20,298 nucleotides of DNA from NCBI GenBank assembly GCA_002167215.1, contig NHDS01000011.1, forward strand, positions 33,680 to 53,977, written 5' to 3'. Positions within the stretch are counted from its first letter, which is position 1. Each line of letters opens with the position of its first letter. A model generated the notes under the pieces. It was given only the letters and a program-made list of their open reading frames with translations. It was not told the DNA's origin and made no database searches. Both the position numbers and the translations under genes were made by a program. The DNA comes from Pelagibacteraceae bacterium TMED65. GTDB taxonomy: Bacteria > Pseudomonadota > Alphaproteobacteria > TMED127. Positions 7,042 through 14,568 of the stretch are shown here, one piece after another.

Positions 7042-8700
7042 TCAATATTTGGTTTTAGAGGAAAGTTTATTGGCTAAATTATTAATAATGCTTTCCCAAT
7101 CTCCACTATTCTTTTGTCTAAGGAGTTTTACCGATTTATACCATTCTGTTGTATTTTCTTTTATTCCCCATCTCCAGTCAGGAACTTTAGAAATCATTAT
7201 TTTGGTTGGGATGTTAAGCGTGCCTGCAATGTGAGCTAAGGAGGTATCTACGGTTATTACTTCGTCTAATCTAGAAACGATAATTGCTGTATCTATCCAG
7301 TCACTTATTAAATTATTACATAATAAAACATTTTTAAACTTTTTGAGGAAAGATTGATCTTTATTTGAAATTTCTTTATCTATAACCAAAAAAGTAATCT
7401 TACTATTTCTAAAGATTTTACTAAAAAGGCTCAAATTAATTGATCTTGATTCATCATGAAGATGTTTTTTATTTCCTTTCCATGATACTCCAATTACTTT
7501 TCCTTTTTCTTTTAATTTTTTTAATCTGTGGATAAGTTTTTCTTTATTTTTTTCTAGTTTTTTAAAATTAAATGAAATTGGAGGAGGAGGTTTGTCCGTC
7601 ATATTTAAGATAAAAGGTAAATTGAGTACAACTGTTTTGAAATCAAAATGTTTTATGTCTTCATATTTAATTTTTTTAAGAAATTTTATTTTTCCACTAT
7701 CCAATGTACATCTTAAGAGTGGTATTATTGAATTTTTTGGTGCAATAGTTGTAATGGAATGACCTTTTTTCTGAAGATAAGGTAAATATCTATAGAAATT
7801 GATTACATCACCAAAACCTTGTTCTAAAAAGATTAAAATTTTATAAGGTTTTTTTGAAGAAATATGTAGCTTATTCAGGTCATCCAGAGATTGAATCTTT
7901 TCAATATGATTTTGATTATGATTAATTTTAGCCGTATCGATTAAATTATATAAATTAATCCTTTTTGAGGTGTCTACAAGATTATATAATTTATATCCTT
8001 CGAATTTTCTACCGATTCTTAAATAAAGAATAGCCATATCAATTATTAATTCTTTATCATTTGGATATAATTCAATAGCTTTTCTATACATATCTAAAGA
8101 TTCGTCATATCTTGATTCTTCCTGCAGTAACAAAGCTTTTAGCATTAAACATCTTTTATGTTTGGGGTTAATTTCTTCAGCAGTCGATAAACATAACTGA
8201 GCCATTTTTAGATTTAGTAAACTAAAATAACAAAAACTTAAGTCTAACCAAAAAGCACACTCATATGGATTTTTTTGAACTGCTCTTTCTAAGTATTTCA
8301 AAGCTTTATGTTTATCGCCATTAAAAAGTAAATTTTTTCCAAATAAATTTAAAAACAAAGGATCTTCAGGATGATATTTTATAGCATTTTGAATAGCCTC
8401 TTCAATTTTGAATCCTAAATTTAATTTTATGAGTACCTGAATATAAAAATGATGGGCAGAATTAAATTTTGGTTCATTTTTGATAATATACTCTAATCTA
8501 TTAACTGAATCATGGAGATTTCCATTGGAGAAATCATAAGAAGCCATCATTAGATTACCGAGGTCAAATTCATTTTTTTTCTGATATTTATTTTCAAAAT
8601 AAATATCTCCCTGCATTCTGACTGAATTAAAATTTGATTTATCTCTTATTGATTTTACAAAGTTAGATATTAGTTCTGACTGAGAAGTTGCTTGTTCCAT
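7042..8700 (-). CDS. TPR-repeat protein with C-terminal GT9-like glycosyltransferase domain
   Basis: Residues 45-240 are helical repeats of TPR type (for example KALKYLERAVQKNP, 132-145, and DESLDMYRKAIELYPND, 199-215). Residues 285-550 resemble heptosyltransferase-like GT-B domains: FLEQGFGDVINFYRYL (291-306) is the N-terminal glycine-rich motif, then IGVSWKGN, and VDTSLAHIAGTLNIP near the C-terminus holds the donor-site signature. Proteins of this architecture often glycosylate proteins, with the TPR part presenting the target. Flagellin or another flagellar protein is a reasonable target given the nearby flagellar operon, but that is inference. A diverged 12-residue duplication (LYNLVDTSK / LYNLIDTAK) joins the two parts at 238-258. 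The ATG at 8698-8700 has no clear ribosome site. A near-consensus sigma-54 site lies at 8747-8763. Confidence 0.82.
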   Translation of the reverse strand: MEQATSQSELISNFVKSIRDKSNFNSVRMQGDIYFENKYQKKNEFDLGNLMMASYDFSNGNLHDSVNRLEYIIKNEPKFNSAHHFYIQVLIKLNLGFKIEEAIQNAIKYHPEDPLFLNLFGKNLLFNGDKHKALKYLERAVQKNPYECAFWLDLSFCYFSLLNLKMAQLCLSTAEEINPKHKRCLMLKALLLQEESRYDESLDMYRKAIELYPNDKELIIDMAILYLRIGRKFEGYKLYNLVDTSKRINLYNLIDTAKINHNQNHIEKIQSLDDLNKLHISSKKPYKILIFLEQGFGDVINFYRYLPYLQKKGHSITTIAPKNSIIPLLRCTLDSGKIKFLKKIKYEDIKHFDFKTVVLNLPFILNMTDKPPPPISFNFKKLEKNKEKLIHRLKKLKEKGKVIGVSWKGNKKHLHDESRSINLSLFSKIFRNSKITFLVIDKEISNKDQSFLKKFKNVLLCNNLISDWIDTAIIVSRLDEVITVDTSLAHIAGTLNIPTKIMISKVPDWRWGIKENTTEWYKSVKLLRQKNSGDWESIINNLANKLSSKTKY

Positions 8701-8746
8701 TTTAAGGATTATTTAATTTAAATTATATTAGTAATTCATATCTAAA

Positions 8747-8763
8747 TACAAATTTTGTGCCAA
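8747..8763 (-). promoter_or_regulatory. Candidate promoter of the TPR-GT9 gene (near sigma-54; sigma-70 also possible)
   Basis: The minus strand reads TTGGCACAAAATTTGTA. The -24 part (TTGGCAC) is ideal and the spacing is right, but the -12 GC is GT, which normally weakens sigma-54 promoters strongly. The same bases offer a sigma-70 reading: TTGGCA as -35, a 17-base spacer and TATGAA at 8735-8740 as -10. The site lies 47-63 bases before the start codon. Which factor uses it is undecided. Confidence 0.45.
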
Positions 8764-8814
8764 CAATTACTAGAATAAATCTCGGCTTAGGTGAGATATC
8801 TTAATATCTTTTAT

Positions 8815-10005
8815 TTATTTTTCTTGAAATCCTCTGGAAGCTAATATGCTCAGTAGTAGATAATAACTTCCTTGCCACCATCCAAGCCAAAAAGAAAAAT
8901 TAACCAATGAAGAACCCCAAAAGTAAGCATTCAAAAAAATTAGAAAAATATTAAATCTTACTGAATCATTAATTCTGGAAACCTTAAAGTTTACGTAAAC
9001 TAAAAAAAGAATAAAAAGCATTGTTCCCACTAAACCTGTTTCTAAAAGTAGTTCAAAAAAGAAATTATGGGGATGACTTGGAATAAAATTCATATCTCCA
9101 GTCATCTGAATACCAATATCTTTCTGACTACCTTCAATAAAATTTGAAGAATCCGGTCCGTATCCAAATAGTGGTTTATCTTTAAACTTATTGAACGTAA
9201 AACCCCAGATAATTTGTCTATGTACATCAAGTAAATTGATCGGAATTTTATATTCAAAACTAGTCATTGAATCTATATCAAATTTACTTGGAAGATTTTT
9301 CAAAAAGATACTTGATGAAATAATTAGTATTAGAAAAGAAAATAAAATTAGAAAATTCTTAAAAAATAAAGAATTGATATATTTTTTAAATAATAAATAT
9401 ATTACACAAAAAATAGTGCCAAATAATATTCCGAGAATACTTGCAGCTGAACCAGTCATAAAAATATTTGGAATTAAAAGAATGGTGGAAATAAAATTTA
9501 ATCTGGATCTTAATAAATATAGATTCAAAATAGTAATTAAAGATAGTATGTTCATATATCCCTTGAACATAACTAGTTCACCTGAGTTGTAATTAGTAAT
9601 ATTGTAAATAAAAATCAATACTGAATTAAAAAGAATACTTAAAGATAGAGATTTGAGTAAGAGTTCTAATTCATACTTTTTTTTGTGAAAAATAAAATAT
9701 ATTAATAAGGAGAAAATTATAAATAAAATAAGATAAAGGAAAACTAATAGAGATCGATAAATTTCTATTGATTTAAGAGTTGAGAAAAAGAATGATAATA
9801 AAAATAAACTTACTAAAGAAAAATTTAATTTATTCATATCTTTAATAATTATTACTTTTAATTCTTTAACAATTATAGATTTGTATTTGTTCAACAATAT
9901 AAGAACGCTCAAACCAATTGTAATTCCGAAAGCAATTTTATTTATAATTAAAAAAGTATATGAAAATCCAATTAAAACTATTGAGAAATTTGAAATATTT
10001 TTCAT
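8815..10005 (-). CDS. O-antigen ligase/polymerase-like membrane protein (WaaL/Wzy family)
   Basis: The 396-residue protein is almost wholly hydrophobic with about ten membrane helices and one polar periplasmic-type loop near residues 245-315. That loop holds RQIIWGFTFNKF, FGYGPDSSNF (280-289) and SHPHNFFFELLLETG (310-324), the conserved pattern of the O-antigen ligase/Wzy C-terminal domain. Such proteins join undecaprenyl-linked glycans to lipid A core, to each other or to protein. The family call is firm but the exact role is not. I chose the ATG at 10003-10005, 7 bases after the upstream stop. An in-frame TTG at 10023 would add six residues and overlap the upstream gene, and neither start has a clear ribosome site. 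It is the last gene of the unit that starts at the sigma-70 promoter near 10563. Confidence 0.85.
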   Translation of the reverse strand: MKNISNFSIVLIGFSYTFLIINKIAFGITIGLSVLILLNKYKSIIVKELKVIIIKDMNKLNFSLVSLFLLSFFFSTLKSIEIYRSLLVFLYLILFIIFSLLIYFIFHKKKYELELLLKSLSLSILFNSVLIFIYNITNYNSGELVMFKGYMNILSLITILNLYLLRSRLNFISTILLIPNIFMTGSAASILGILFGTIFCVIYLLFKKYINSLFFKNFLILFSFLILIISSSIFLKNLPSKFDIDSMTSFEYKIPINLLDVHRQIIWGFTFNKFKDKPLFGYGPDSSNFIEGSQKDIGIQMTGDMNFIPSHPHNFFFELLLETGLVGTMLFILFLVYVNFKVSRINDSVRFNIFLIFLNAYFWGSSLVNFSFWLGWWQGSYYLLLSILASRGFQEK

Positions 10006-10012
10006 TATAATA

Positions 10013-10264
10013 CTAAAAAACAATAAAGATTATCATCCATCCAATTAAAATAGAAACTAACACAAAAATGAATACCTTAAACATGAAATTTATTCGAGCC
10101 AAGAGTTTTTCTCTACTAAATTTTGAGACAAAAAAAGAAAGAAGCTTTCTTATATTATTAAGAATCAATAATACTAAAGCACCTACAAAAAAATAGAATA
10201 TTAATTTAAAAATATTAAAATAAAAACCTATCTCATTTTGCCAGTCAGCAATTATGTCAAACAT
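10013..10264 (-). CDS. Small two-helix inner-membrane protein of unknown function
   Basis: This 83-residue protein has two hydrophobic segments (about 19-38 and 62-82) separated by a Lys/Arg-rich stretch with FVSKFSREKLLARINF, which by the positive-inside rule should face the cytoplasm. I recognise no family. The ATG (10262-10264) begins one base after the stop of the zinc-ribbon ORF, and the stop lies 7 bases before the ligase start, so the three genes are almost certainly one transcript. The position suggests a partner in envelope-glycan assembly, but nothing in the sequence shows a reaction. Confidence 0.7.
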   Translation of the reverse strand: MFDIIADWQNEIGFYFNIFKLIFYFFVGALVLLILNNIRKLLSFFVSKFSREKLLARINFMFKVFIFVLVSILIGWMIIFIVF

Positions 10265-10265
10265 C

Positions 10266-10406
10266 TCAAGTTTTTAACGAGTTTTGTTCACATGTTGAGC
10301 AAATTTGATAGTCAATTGATCTCTTGGGATATATGGTGTTTATCTCATCTGAGTATACCCAGAAGACTGAGCCACATTTTTGGCACTCAATCCAGAGTTT
10401 TTCCAT
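10266..10406 (-). CDS. 46-residue zinc-ribbon protein
   Basis: The ORF starts MEKLWIECQKCGSVFW and ends ICSTCEQNSLKT. It contains two CxxC knuckles (C8/C11 and C36/C39) separated by 24 residues, the pattern of a zinc ribbon, with a DYQIC segment before the second knuckle. Two CxxC pairs in so short a frame and the one-base gap to the next gene argue that it is real. It could bind nucleic acid or a protein partner; the function is unknown. No strong ribosome site is seen 5' of its ATG (10404-10406), but it follows the 32-residue ORF by 11 bases and may depend on its translation. Confidence 0.7.
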   Translation of the reverse strand: MEKLWIECQKCGSVFWVYSDEINTIYPKRSIDYQICSTCEQNSLKT

Positions 10407-10417
10407 ATTAACAGAAA

Positions 10418-10516
10418 CTAACTAGATTTAAGTTTGTCGAGTACTTTGGCAAAAATACCTTGAAGTTCCTCTTTTTTTAGTTTTTTAGGGTCAATTTTGA
10501 TTTTTTCATCAGCCAT
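10418..10516 (-). CDS. 32-residue charged small protein, first gene of the ligase unit
   Basis: The ORF reads MADEKIKIDPKKLKKEELQG, then a helix-forming end (IFAKVLDKLKSS). It has a strong ribosome site, GGAAGG at 10524-10529, seven bases before the ATG (10514-10516), and lies directly behind a TTGACA promoter. These signals make translation likely although the peptide matches nothing I know. It is very rich in lysine and predicted to be helical and soluble. It may be a small functional protein or a leader ORF that sets expression of the genes behind it. Confidence 0.6.
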   Translation of the reverse strand: MADEKIKIDPKKLKKEELQGIFAKVLDKLKSS

Positions 10517-10539
10517 TTTATTTCCTTCCAAAGAAGTAT

Positions 10540-10568
10540 ATATTATTCTGTGAGAAATAAACTGTCAA
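10540..10568 (-). promoter_or_regulatory. Sigma-70 promoter of the small-protein/O-antigen-ligase unit
   Basis: On the minus strand a perfect -35 TTGACA (10563-10568) is followed by a 17-base spacer and TAATAT (10540-10545), which matches 4 of 6 bases of the -10 consensus. The start would be near 10532, leaving a leader of about 16 bases that holds the GGAAGG ribosome site. The yjbQ gene starts on the other strand at 10581, so the two divergent units share this short region. Confidence 0.65.
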
Positions 10569-10580
10569 TAAAGAAAAAAA

Positions 10581-10994
10581 ATGTCACACATATTTGAGAC
10601 TTTATCATTTGAAACTGAAAATAAAACATCTCTGGAAATAACAAGTGAAATTAAAAATGTGATAAGAATAAATTCTGTAAAGAACGGGATTTTAATTTTG
10701 TCAATTCTTCATACAAGTTGTTCGTTGCTAGTTCAAGAGAATGCAGACAAGTCCGTGCAAGAAGATATTAGAAATTTTTTAGAAGAGATTGCTCCTGAAA
10801 GAAATTACATACATAATTCTGAAGGCCCTGATGATATGCCTGCTCACTTAAAAACACTCTTGACACAAACTCATCTTAGTTTGAGTATAATGAATGGACA
10901 ACTTATACTAGGGAATTGGCAAGGAATTTTTTTACTAGAACACAGAATCAATAAAAAAACCAGGCATGTTAACCTTCATATTCTCAAGGAATAA
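10581..10994 (+). CDS. yjbQ: YjbQ/UPF0047 family protein
   Basis: The 137 residues cover the whole family: LHTSCSLLVQENAD (43-56), EGPDDMPAHLK (81-91) and GNWQGIFLLEHR (111-122) are its conserved blocks, with the His and Asp residues that form the putative active-site cleft. E. coli YjbQ is reported to have weak thiamine-phosphate synthase activity, but the physiological role of the family is unsettled. The protein should be cytosolic and oligomeric. The ATG at 10581 has only a purine-rich AAAGAAAA before it. The gene ends two bases before the thioredoxin-like gene, so the two are co-transcribed, apart from the glycan genes. Confidence 0.9.
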   Translation: MSHIFETLSFETENKTSLEITSEIKNVIRINSVKNGILILSILHTSCSLLVQENADKSVQEDIRNFLEEIAPERNYIHNSEGPDDMPAHLKTLLTQTHLSLSIMNGQLILGNWQGIFLLEHRINKKTRHVNLHILKE

Positions 10995-10996
10995 TA

Positions 10997-11545
10997 ATGG
11001 TATTATTAAGTTCAAATATATGTGACTTCAACAAAAAAATAATTGGATTCAATTTGAAGAATATTGATGGTCAGACTTATCATTTAGATAATTTACTTGG
11101 TGAAAACGGAACCTTGATAATGTTCATATGTAATCATTGTCCTTACGTTAAAGCTATAATAAAAGAGTTGGTAAAAACAACAGTTGAACTATCAAATTAT
11201 GGAATTCATTCAATAGCAATTATGCCAAATGACACTAGGAAGTATCCAGAAGATAATTTTGAAAAAATGAAAAAATTCGCAGATATAAATAATTTTAATT
11301 TTCCTTATTTGATTGATGAAACTCAAGAGGTAGCAAAAAAATATGAAGCAGTATGTACTCCTGATTTTTTTGGTTTTAATCAAGAAAAAAAATTACAATA
11401 TCGTGGAAGAATATTTGAACTTAAAAATTTAAAAATTATAAATAATAAAAATGAACTTTTAGATGCAATGAAAACGATAAGTAAATATAAAACTGGCCCT
11501 GAAAAACAATTTCCAAGTATTGGGTGTAGCATAAAGTGGAAATAA
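10997..11545 (+). CDS. Thioredoxin-like (AhpC/TSA-Redoxin) family protein with CNHC motif
   Basis: The 182-residue protein has a thioredoxin fold of the Redoxin/AhpC type. LIMFICNHCPYVK (40-52) carries the CxxC active site (C45, C48), followed by FPYLIDETQEVAKKYEAVC (102-120) and a TPD segment whose Pro122 is the expected cis-proline beside the active site. The NHCPYVK signature marks a widespread but poorly characterised family. No signal peptide is visible, so it is probably cytosolic, acting as a disulfide reductase or peroxidase-like enzyme. Cys120 before the cis-proline could be a further redox residue. A good ribosome site, AAGGA at 10986-10990, lies inside the end of yjbQ, six bases from the ATG. 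The stop faces the HAD gene across 6 bases. Confidence 0.85.
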   Translation: MVLLSSNICDFNKKIIGFNLKNIDGQTYHLDNLLGENGTLIMFICNHCPYVKAIIKELVKTTVELSNYGIHSIAIMPNDTRKYPEDNFEKMKKFADINNFNFPYLIDETQEVAKKYEAVCTPDFFGFNQEKKLQYRGRIFELKNLKIINNKNELLDAMKTISKYKTGPEKQFPSIGCSIKWK

Positions 11546-11551
11546 ATAAAC

Positions 11552-12211
11552 TTATAACTTTTTTACTATTTCATAGCAATTTTCTGCATTTAAATCAGGT
11601 GGCATATAAAATTCGCTTAACATCTTTTCATAACGACTAATGAATGCCGTTTTTAAACCTGCTAATTTAGCTCCATTGACATCCCATCCATGGACCGCCA
11701 CCATCAAGGTGTTTTCTTTTTTTATTTTCATACGCTTGCATGTGGTTAAATAAACTTCTTTGTGTGGTTTCCAAAGTCTTATCTTATTAATAGAAAAACA
11801 ACGTTCTACATATTTATCTATACCATTGCTTTTTAATAATTTCCTTGTATTTTCATCTGATCCATTTGTAAGTGTAACCACTTTAATTTTCTTTTTCTTT
11901 AAAAGTTTTAGAGATTGCTTAATATCACTATGAACATTTAAGTTCTCAAATCCTTTCATTATATTGTCAATTAATTTTTCTGTGAATGGCTTTTTATTTT
12001 GTAAAAAAATTTTTTTAAGCTCATTAATTCCAATATTAAAGAAATCTATATATTGACCGCTTAAAGAATAAGCAAACCCCTCTTTTAATACTGAACTAAA
12101 CCAAACTTCAACCAGTTCTTTCTTTAATTTGTTTATCCTAAATAATCTCTCTATTTCACTTAACGAAAACATAGTTTGATTAACATCAAATATTACGAGC
12201 TTTATCTTCAT
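11552..12211 (-). CDS. HAD-superfamily hydrolase, haloacid-dehalogenase type II-like
   Basis: This 219-residue protein follows the type II haloacid dehalogenase layout: FDVNQT (8-13, nucleophile D9), LTNGS (114-118), KPHKEVY with K148, and VAVHGWDVNGAKLAGLKTAF (171-190) near the end. It lacks residues I associate with true 2-haloacid dehalogenases: the Arg of the WLR motif appears as Ser (WFSS, 37-40), and the SSNAWD segment reads AVHGWD. A different substrate is therefore likely, and the annotation dehalogenase should be read as family only. The gene is divergent from the TPR-sulfotransferase, whose sigma-54 promoter lies in the 38 bases between the two start codons. No good ribosome site precedes the ATG at 12209-12211. 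Confidence 0.82.
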   Translation of the reverse strand: MKIKLVIFDVNQTMFSLSEIERLFRINKLKKELVEVWFSSVLKEGFAYSLSGQYIDFFNIGINELKKIFLQNKKPFTEKLIDNIMKGFENLNVHSDIKQSLKLLKKKKIKVVTLTNGSDENTRKLLKSNGIDKYVERCFSINKIRLWKPHKEVYLTTCKRMKIKKENTLMVAVHGWDVNGAKLAGLKTAFISRYEKMLSEFYMPPDLNAENCYEIVKKL

Positions 12212-12222
12212 AGGATGATCGA

Positions 12223-12238
12223 TGGCATATTGCTTGCA
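12223..12238 (+). promoter_or_regulatory. Sigma-54 promoter of the TPR-sulfotransferase gene
   Basis: TGGCATATTGCTTGCA fits TGGCAYR-N4-TTGCW at every fixed position, with ten bases between the GG (12224-12225) and GC (12236-12237) elements. The usual 12-base distance puts the transcription start at about 12249, directly before the ATG at 12250. The message would then have almost no leader. Confidence 0.75.
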
Positions 12239-12249
12239 GTTTGGTAATT

Positions 12250-14007
12250 ATGGACGATCTATCATTTATAATCAATCAAGATCAAAATTTATTTTTTTTT
12301 GAAATAGAAAAAAAAATCAATGAATGTCAAAAGAAGTTATCAAAAGATTCTAAAGATATACCTACAATCAGTCAGTTGGCAAAATATTCTTCACAAATTA
12401 AAAATAACGACCTAAGTATTTATTTTGCTTCAGAAGCAACTCGGTTAAAACCTAAATCTCTTAAATTAAAATTAGATTTATTTCATTATTTATTGATAAA
12501 CGGAAATGTAGAGGAGGTTTGTAAAAAAATAAAAAAGTTGTTTCTTAGTAAAAATTTAATTGAAGGTTCTAAAGATTCTAGTTTATTACTTAAATTAATA
12601 AACCTATTTGGGCACTATTGTCATGATCATGTTAGTACAATAGATTTTGTAGAAAAAGTATATACAAAATTTCCAGATGACAATAATGTTATAATGACAT
12701 ATGCATTTGTTAACAAAATGTTTCTTGCAAATATCGAAAAAAGCAGAAAATTAATTGCTAAATTAATAAAAAGAAATTTCATTAATCAATTAGTTATAAG
12801 TAATTGGCTTGATCTTTATCAAAAAGATAATCCACAAAAAACTTTATTACTATGTGACATTCTCAAAAAAAAATATCCTAATCTTATAGATTTGATAAAT
12901 CATTATAATTTTAATTGTTACGCAACAATAGGTGATAAGGAAAAAGCAAATTTTTATTTAGATAAAAATAAAGATTCATTACATTATGTAACAAATAAAA
13001 TAAGAATTGATGCACTGTATATTAAAACTTTGGACTTAAATATTTATTTAAATAAATATCAGATGTTAGTTAAACACCAAAAGTCTATGAATCTATTAAA
13101 GTTGAGTGGTATACTGTCTTCGACTTGCTTAATAATTGCAAAGAAATATGAATTTTTAAAAGATTTTAAAAGAAAAAACTATTTTTTAGAAAAATCACAT
13201 TACTACTTTTTTAAACATAATTATTTGTCGCTTCAGAATAACTTAAATATTGGTTCAGAGATGCCAAAAAACTTATATAAAAAAAGTAAAAAAGCCGAAG
13301 ATTTAATAAATAAAAGAAATTTTAATATGAAATTACAACCAATTTTTATTTTAGGGTTGCCAAGATCAGGTTCCTCAATATTAGAAAAAACAATATTTGA
13401 GAATTTCAATATTAAACCTTGCGGTGAGTCTCAAATCATACAGAAATATATTATAAATATTTTATCTAAAAAACAAAATTTTGATTTTTTGAATTTATAT
13501 AAAAATGAATTTAGGGATATTGACAAATTTGAAGGTTTTACTGATAAAACCTTAAATAATTTTTCATATATTAATTTAATTATTAAATCTTATCCAAATG
13601 CAAAATTTATAAACTGTATGAGAAATCCAAAAGAAAATGTACTTTCAATTTTTAATGTTATTTTTGAGAATCAACCATGGGCTCATTCGCTTGAAAACAT
13701 ATTGGATTACGCAAATCAGTATTTTATTTTGATGGATAAGTTTAAAAAGCTTTATCCAAAAAATATCTTAACTATTAAACATTCTGATTTAGTTTTGAAC
13801 AAAGAAAAAGTATTAGAAAACATATTTGATTTTTTAAAAATGAAAAAAAATACAATTAAAAATCCTCTTACAAAGTCTTTTTTTGGAACTACAGAAAGCC
13901 AATGGCAAATAAGACAAAAAGTTTCAAATAAATTTTTAAATAGATATTCTAAGGATTATTATATTCTTGATAAATATTTAAAAAAATACAAGTGGTTAAA
14001 TCAATAG
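12250..14007 (+). CDS. TPR-like repeat protein with C-terminal sulfotransferase domain
   Basis: The N-terminal 350 residues are helical repeats of TPR/HAT character without strong consensus. The C-terminal part is a sulfotransferase: PIFILGLPRSGSSILEK (about 363-379) is the 5'-phosphosulfate loop for PAPS, and FINCMRNPKENVLSIF (about 453-468) the 3'-phosphate-binding motif. The enzyme should transfer sulfate from PAPS to a hydroxyl on a glycan or protein, and the repeats may hold a protein target. Lacking signal or membrane segments, it acts in the cytosol. I chose ATG 12250; a TTG at 12241 in frame would lie upstream of the predicted sigma-54 transcription start. No ribosome site is visible before the ATG. 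The SixA-type gene follows after 19 bases. Confidence 0.85.
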   Translation: MDDLSFIINQDQNLFFFEIEKKINECQKKLSKDSKDIPTISQLAKYSSQIKNNDLSIYFASEATRLKPKSLKLKLDLFHYLLINGNVEEVCKKIKKLFLSKNLIEGSKDSSLLLKLINLFGHYCHDHVSTIDFVEKVYTKFPDDNNVIMTYAFVNKMFLANIEKSRKLIAKLIKRNFINQLVISNWLDLYQKDNPQKTLLLCDILKKKYPNLIDLINHYNFNCYATIGDKEKANFYLDKNKDSLHYVTNKIRIDALYIKTLDLNIYLNKYQMLVKHQKSMNLLKLSGILSSTCLIIAKKYEFLKDFKRKNYFLEKSHYYFFKHNYLSLQNNLNIGSEMPKNLYKKSKKAEDLINKRNFNMKLQPIFILGLPRSGSSILEKTIFENFNIKPCGESQIIQKYIINILSKKQNFDFLNLYKNEFRDIDKFEGFTDKTLNNFSYINLIIKSYPNAKFINCMRNPKENVLSIFNVIFENQPWAHSLENILDYANQYFILMDKFKKLYPKNILTIKHSDLVLNKEKVLENIFDFLKMKKNTIKNPLTKSFFGTTESQWQIRQKVSNKFLNRYSKDYYILDKYLKKYKWLNQ

Positions 14008-14026
14008 AAAAACATTAAACAATATT

Positions 14027-14563
14027 ATGTTATCTTTAAGCTTTATGAGACATGCAAACACTGATTTAGCTTATTGCAATGTAGATGATATAACCAGACC
14101 AATTTCTAGAAATGGTCAAAAAAAAACAAGAATTGTTTGCAAACACTTAAAAACAATACAAATAAAATTTGATTTAATTTTTTGTTCGCCTTCTTTAAGA
14201 ACTAAAGAAACTTTGAAATGTATGCTTGAAAATAACCAATGGAAAAAAGCTAAAATTATTGAAGACTTTGATATTTACAATGGTAGTGAGGAAAATTTTT
14301 TACTTAAGCTTAGTAATACTGAAGATTTTAAAAATCTTTTAGTCATAACTCATGAACCTCAAATAGAATCTTTTGTTAATTATTTTCTGGCTGAAAATCA
14401 AAATAATGAAAAATTTACAAATTATAATTTCGTTCCGTCATCTTTAATTACTATAGAATTTAAATCTAAATCTTGGAAAAGTATATCTGGTTCTAATGCA
14501 ATATTTAAAAGATTTATAGATCCAAACACTCTAATCAAAAAAAAAAATAAAAATTTATTTTAA
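14027..14563 (+). CDS. sixA: SixA-type histidine phosphatase
   Basis: This 178-residue protein of the histidine phosphatase superfamily carries FMRHANTD (6-13, catalytic H9), SPSLRTKET (54-62, R58) and LVITHEPQIESFV (105-117, H109). The short length, plain core and position of the motifs match SixA rather than phosphoglycerate mutase. E. coli SixA removes phosphate from phosphohistidine in phosphotransfer proteins; other members act on small phosphoesters, so the substrate is unproven. It probably shares the sigma-54 transcript of the sulfotransferase, 19 bases upstream. A run of eleven A at 14537-14547 encodes part of the Lys-rich tail, where slippage would change only the last few residues. 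Confidence 0.8.
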   Translation: MLSLSFMRHANTDLAYCNVDDITRPISRNGQKKTRIVCKHLKTIQIKFDLIFCSPSLRTKETLKCMLENNQWKKAKIIEDFDIYNGSEENFLLKLSNTEDFKNLLVITHEPQIESFVNYFLAENQNNEKFTNYNFVPSSLITIEFKSKSWKSISGSNAIFKRFIDPNTLIKKKNKNLF

Positions 14564-14568
14564 TTTTA

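Noticed and set aside
8788..8810. Short hairpin ATCTC/GAGAT after the O-antigen-ligase stop
   Set aside because: Only five pairs with a nine-base loop and a broken T tract; too weak to call a terminator.
9406..9425. Minus-strand TTGGCAC followed by TTTTGTG, resembling a sigma-54 site
   Set aside because: The spacing is off by one base, the -12 GC is missing, and it lies inside the ligase gene far from any start codon.
9191..9592. 133-codon plus-strand frame opposite the O-antigen-ligase gene
   Set aside because: It is antisense to a membrane protein with conserved motifs and has no recognisable domain or ribosome site.
10446..10462. TTGGCAAAAATACCTTG on the plus strand
   Set aside because: It has no GC at the -12 position and lies inside the 32-residue ORF.
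12241..12249. TTG start that would add three residues to the TPR-sulfotransferase
   Set aside because: It lies upstream of the start predicted by the sigma-54 promoter, and an ATG follows at 12250.
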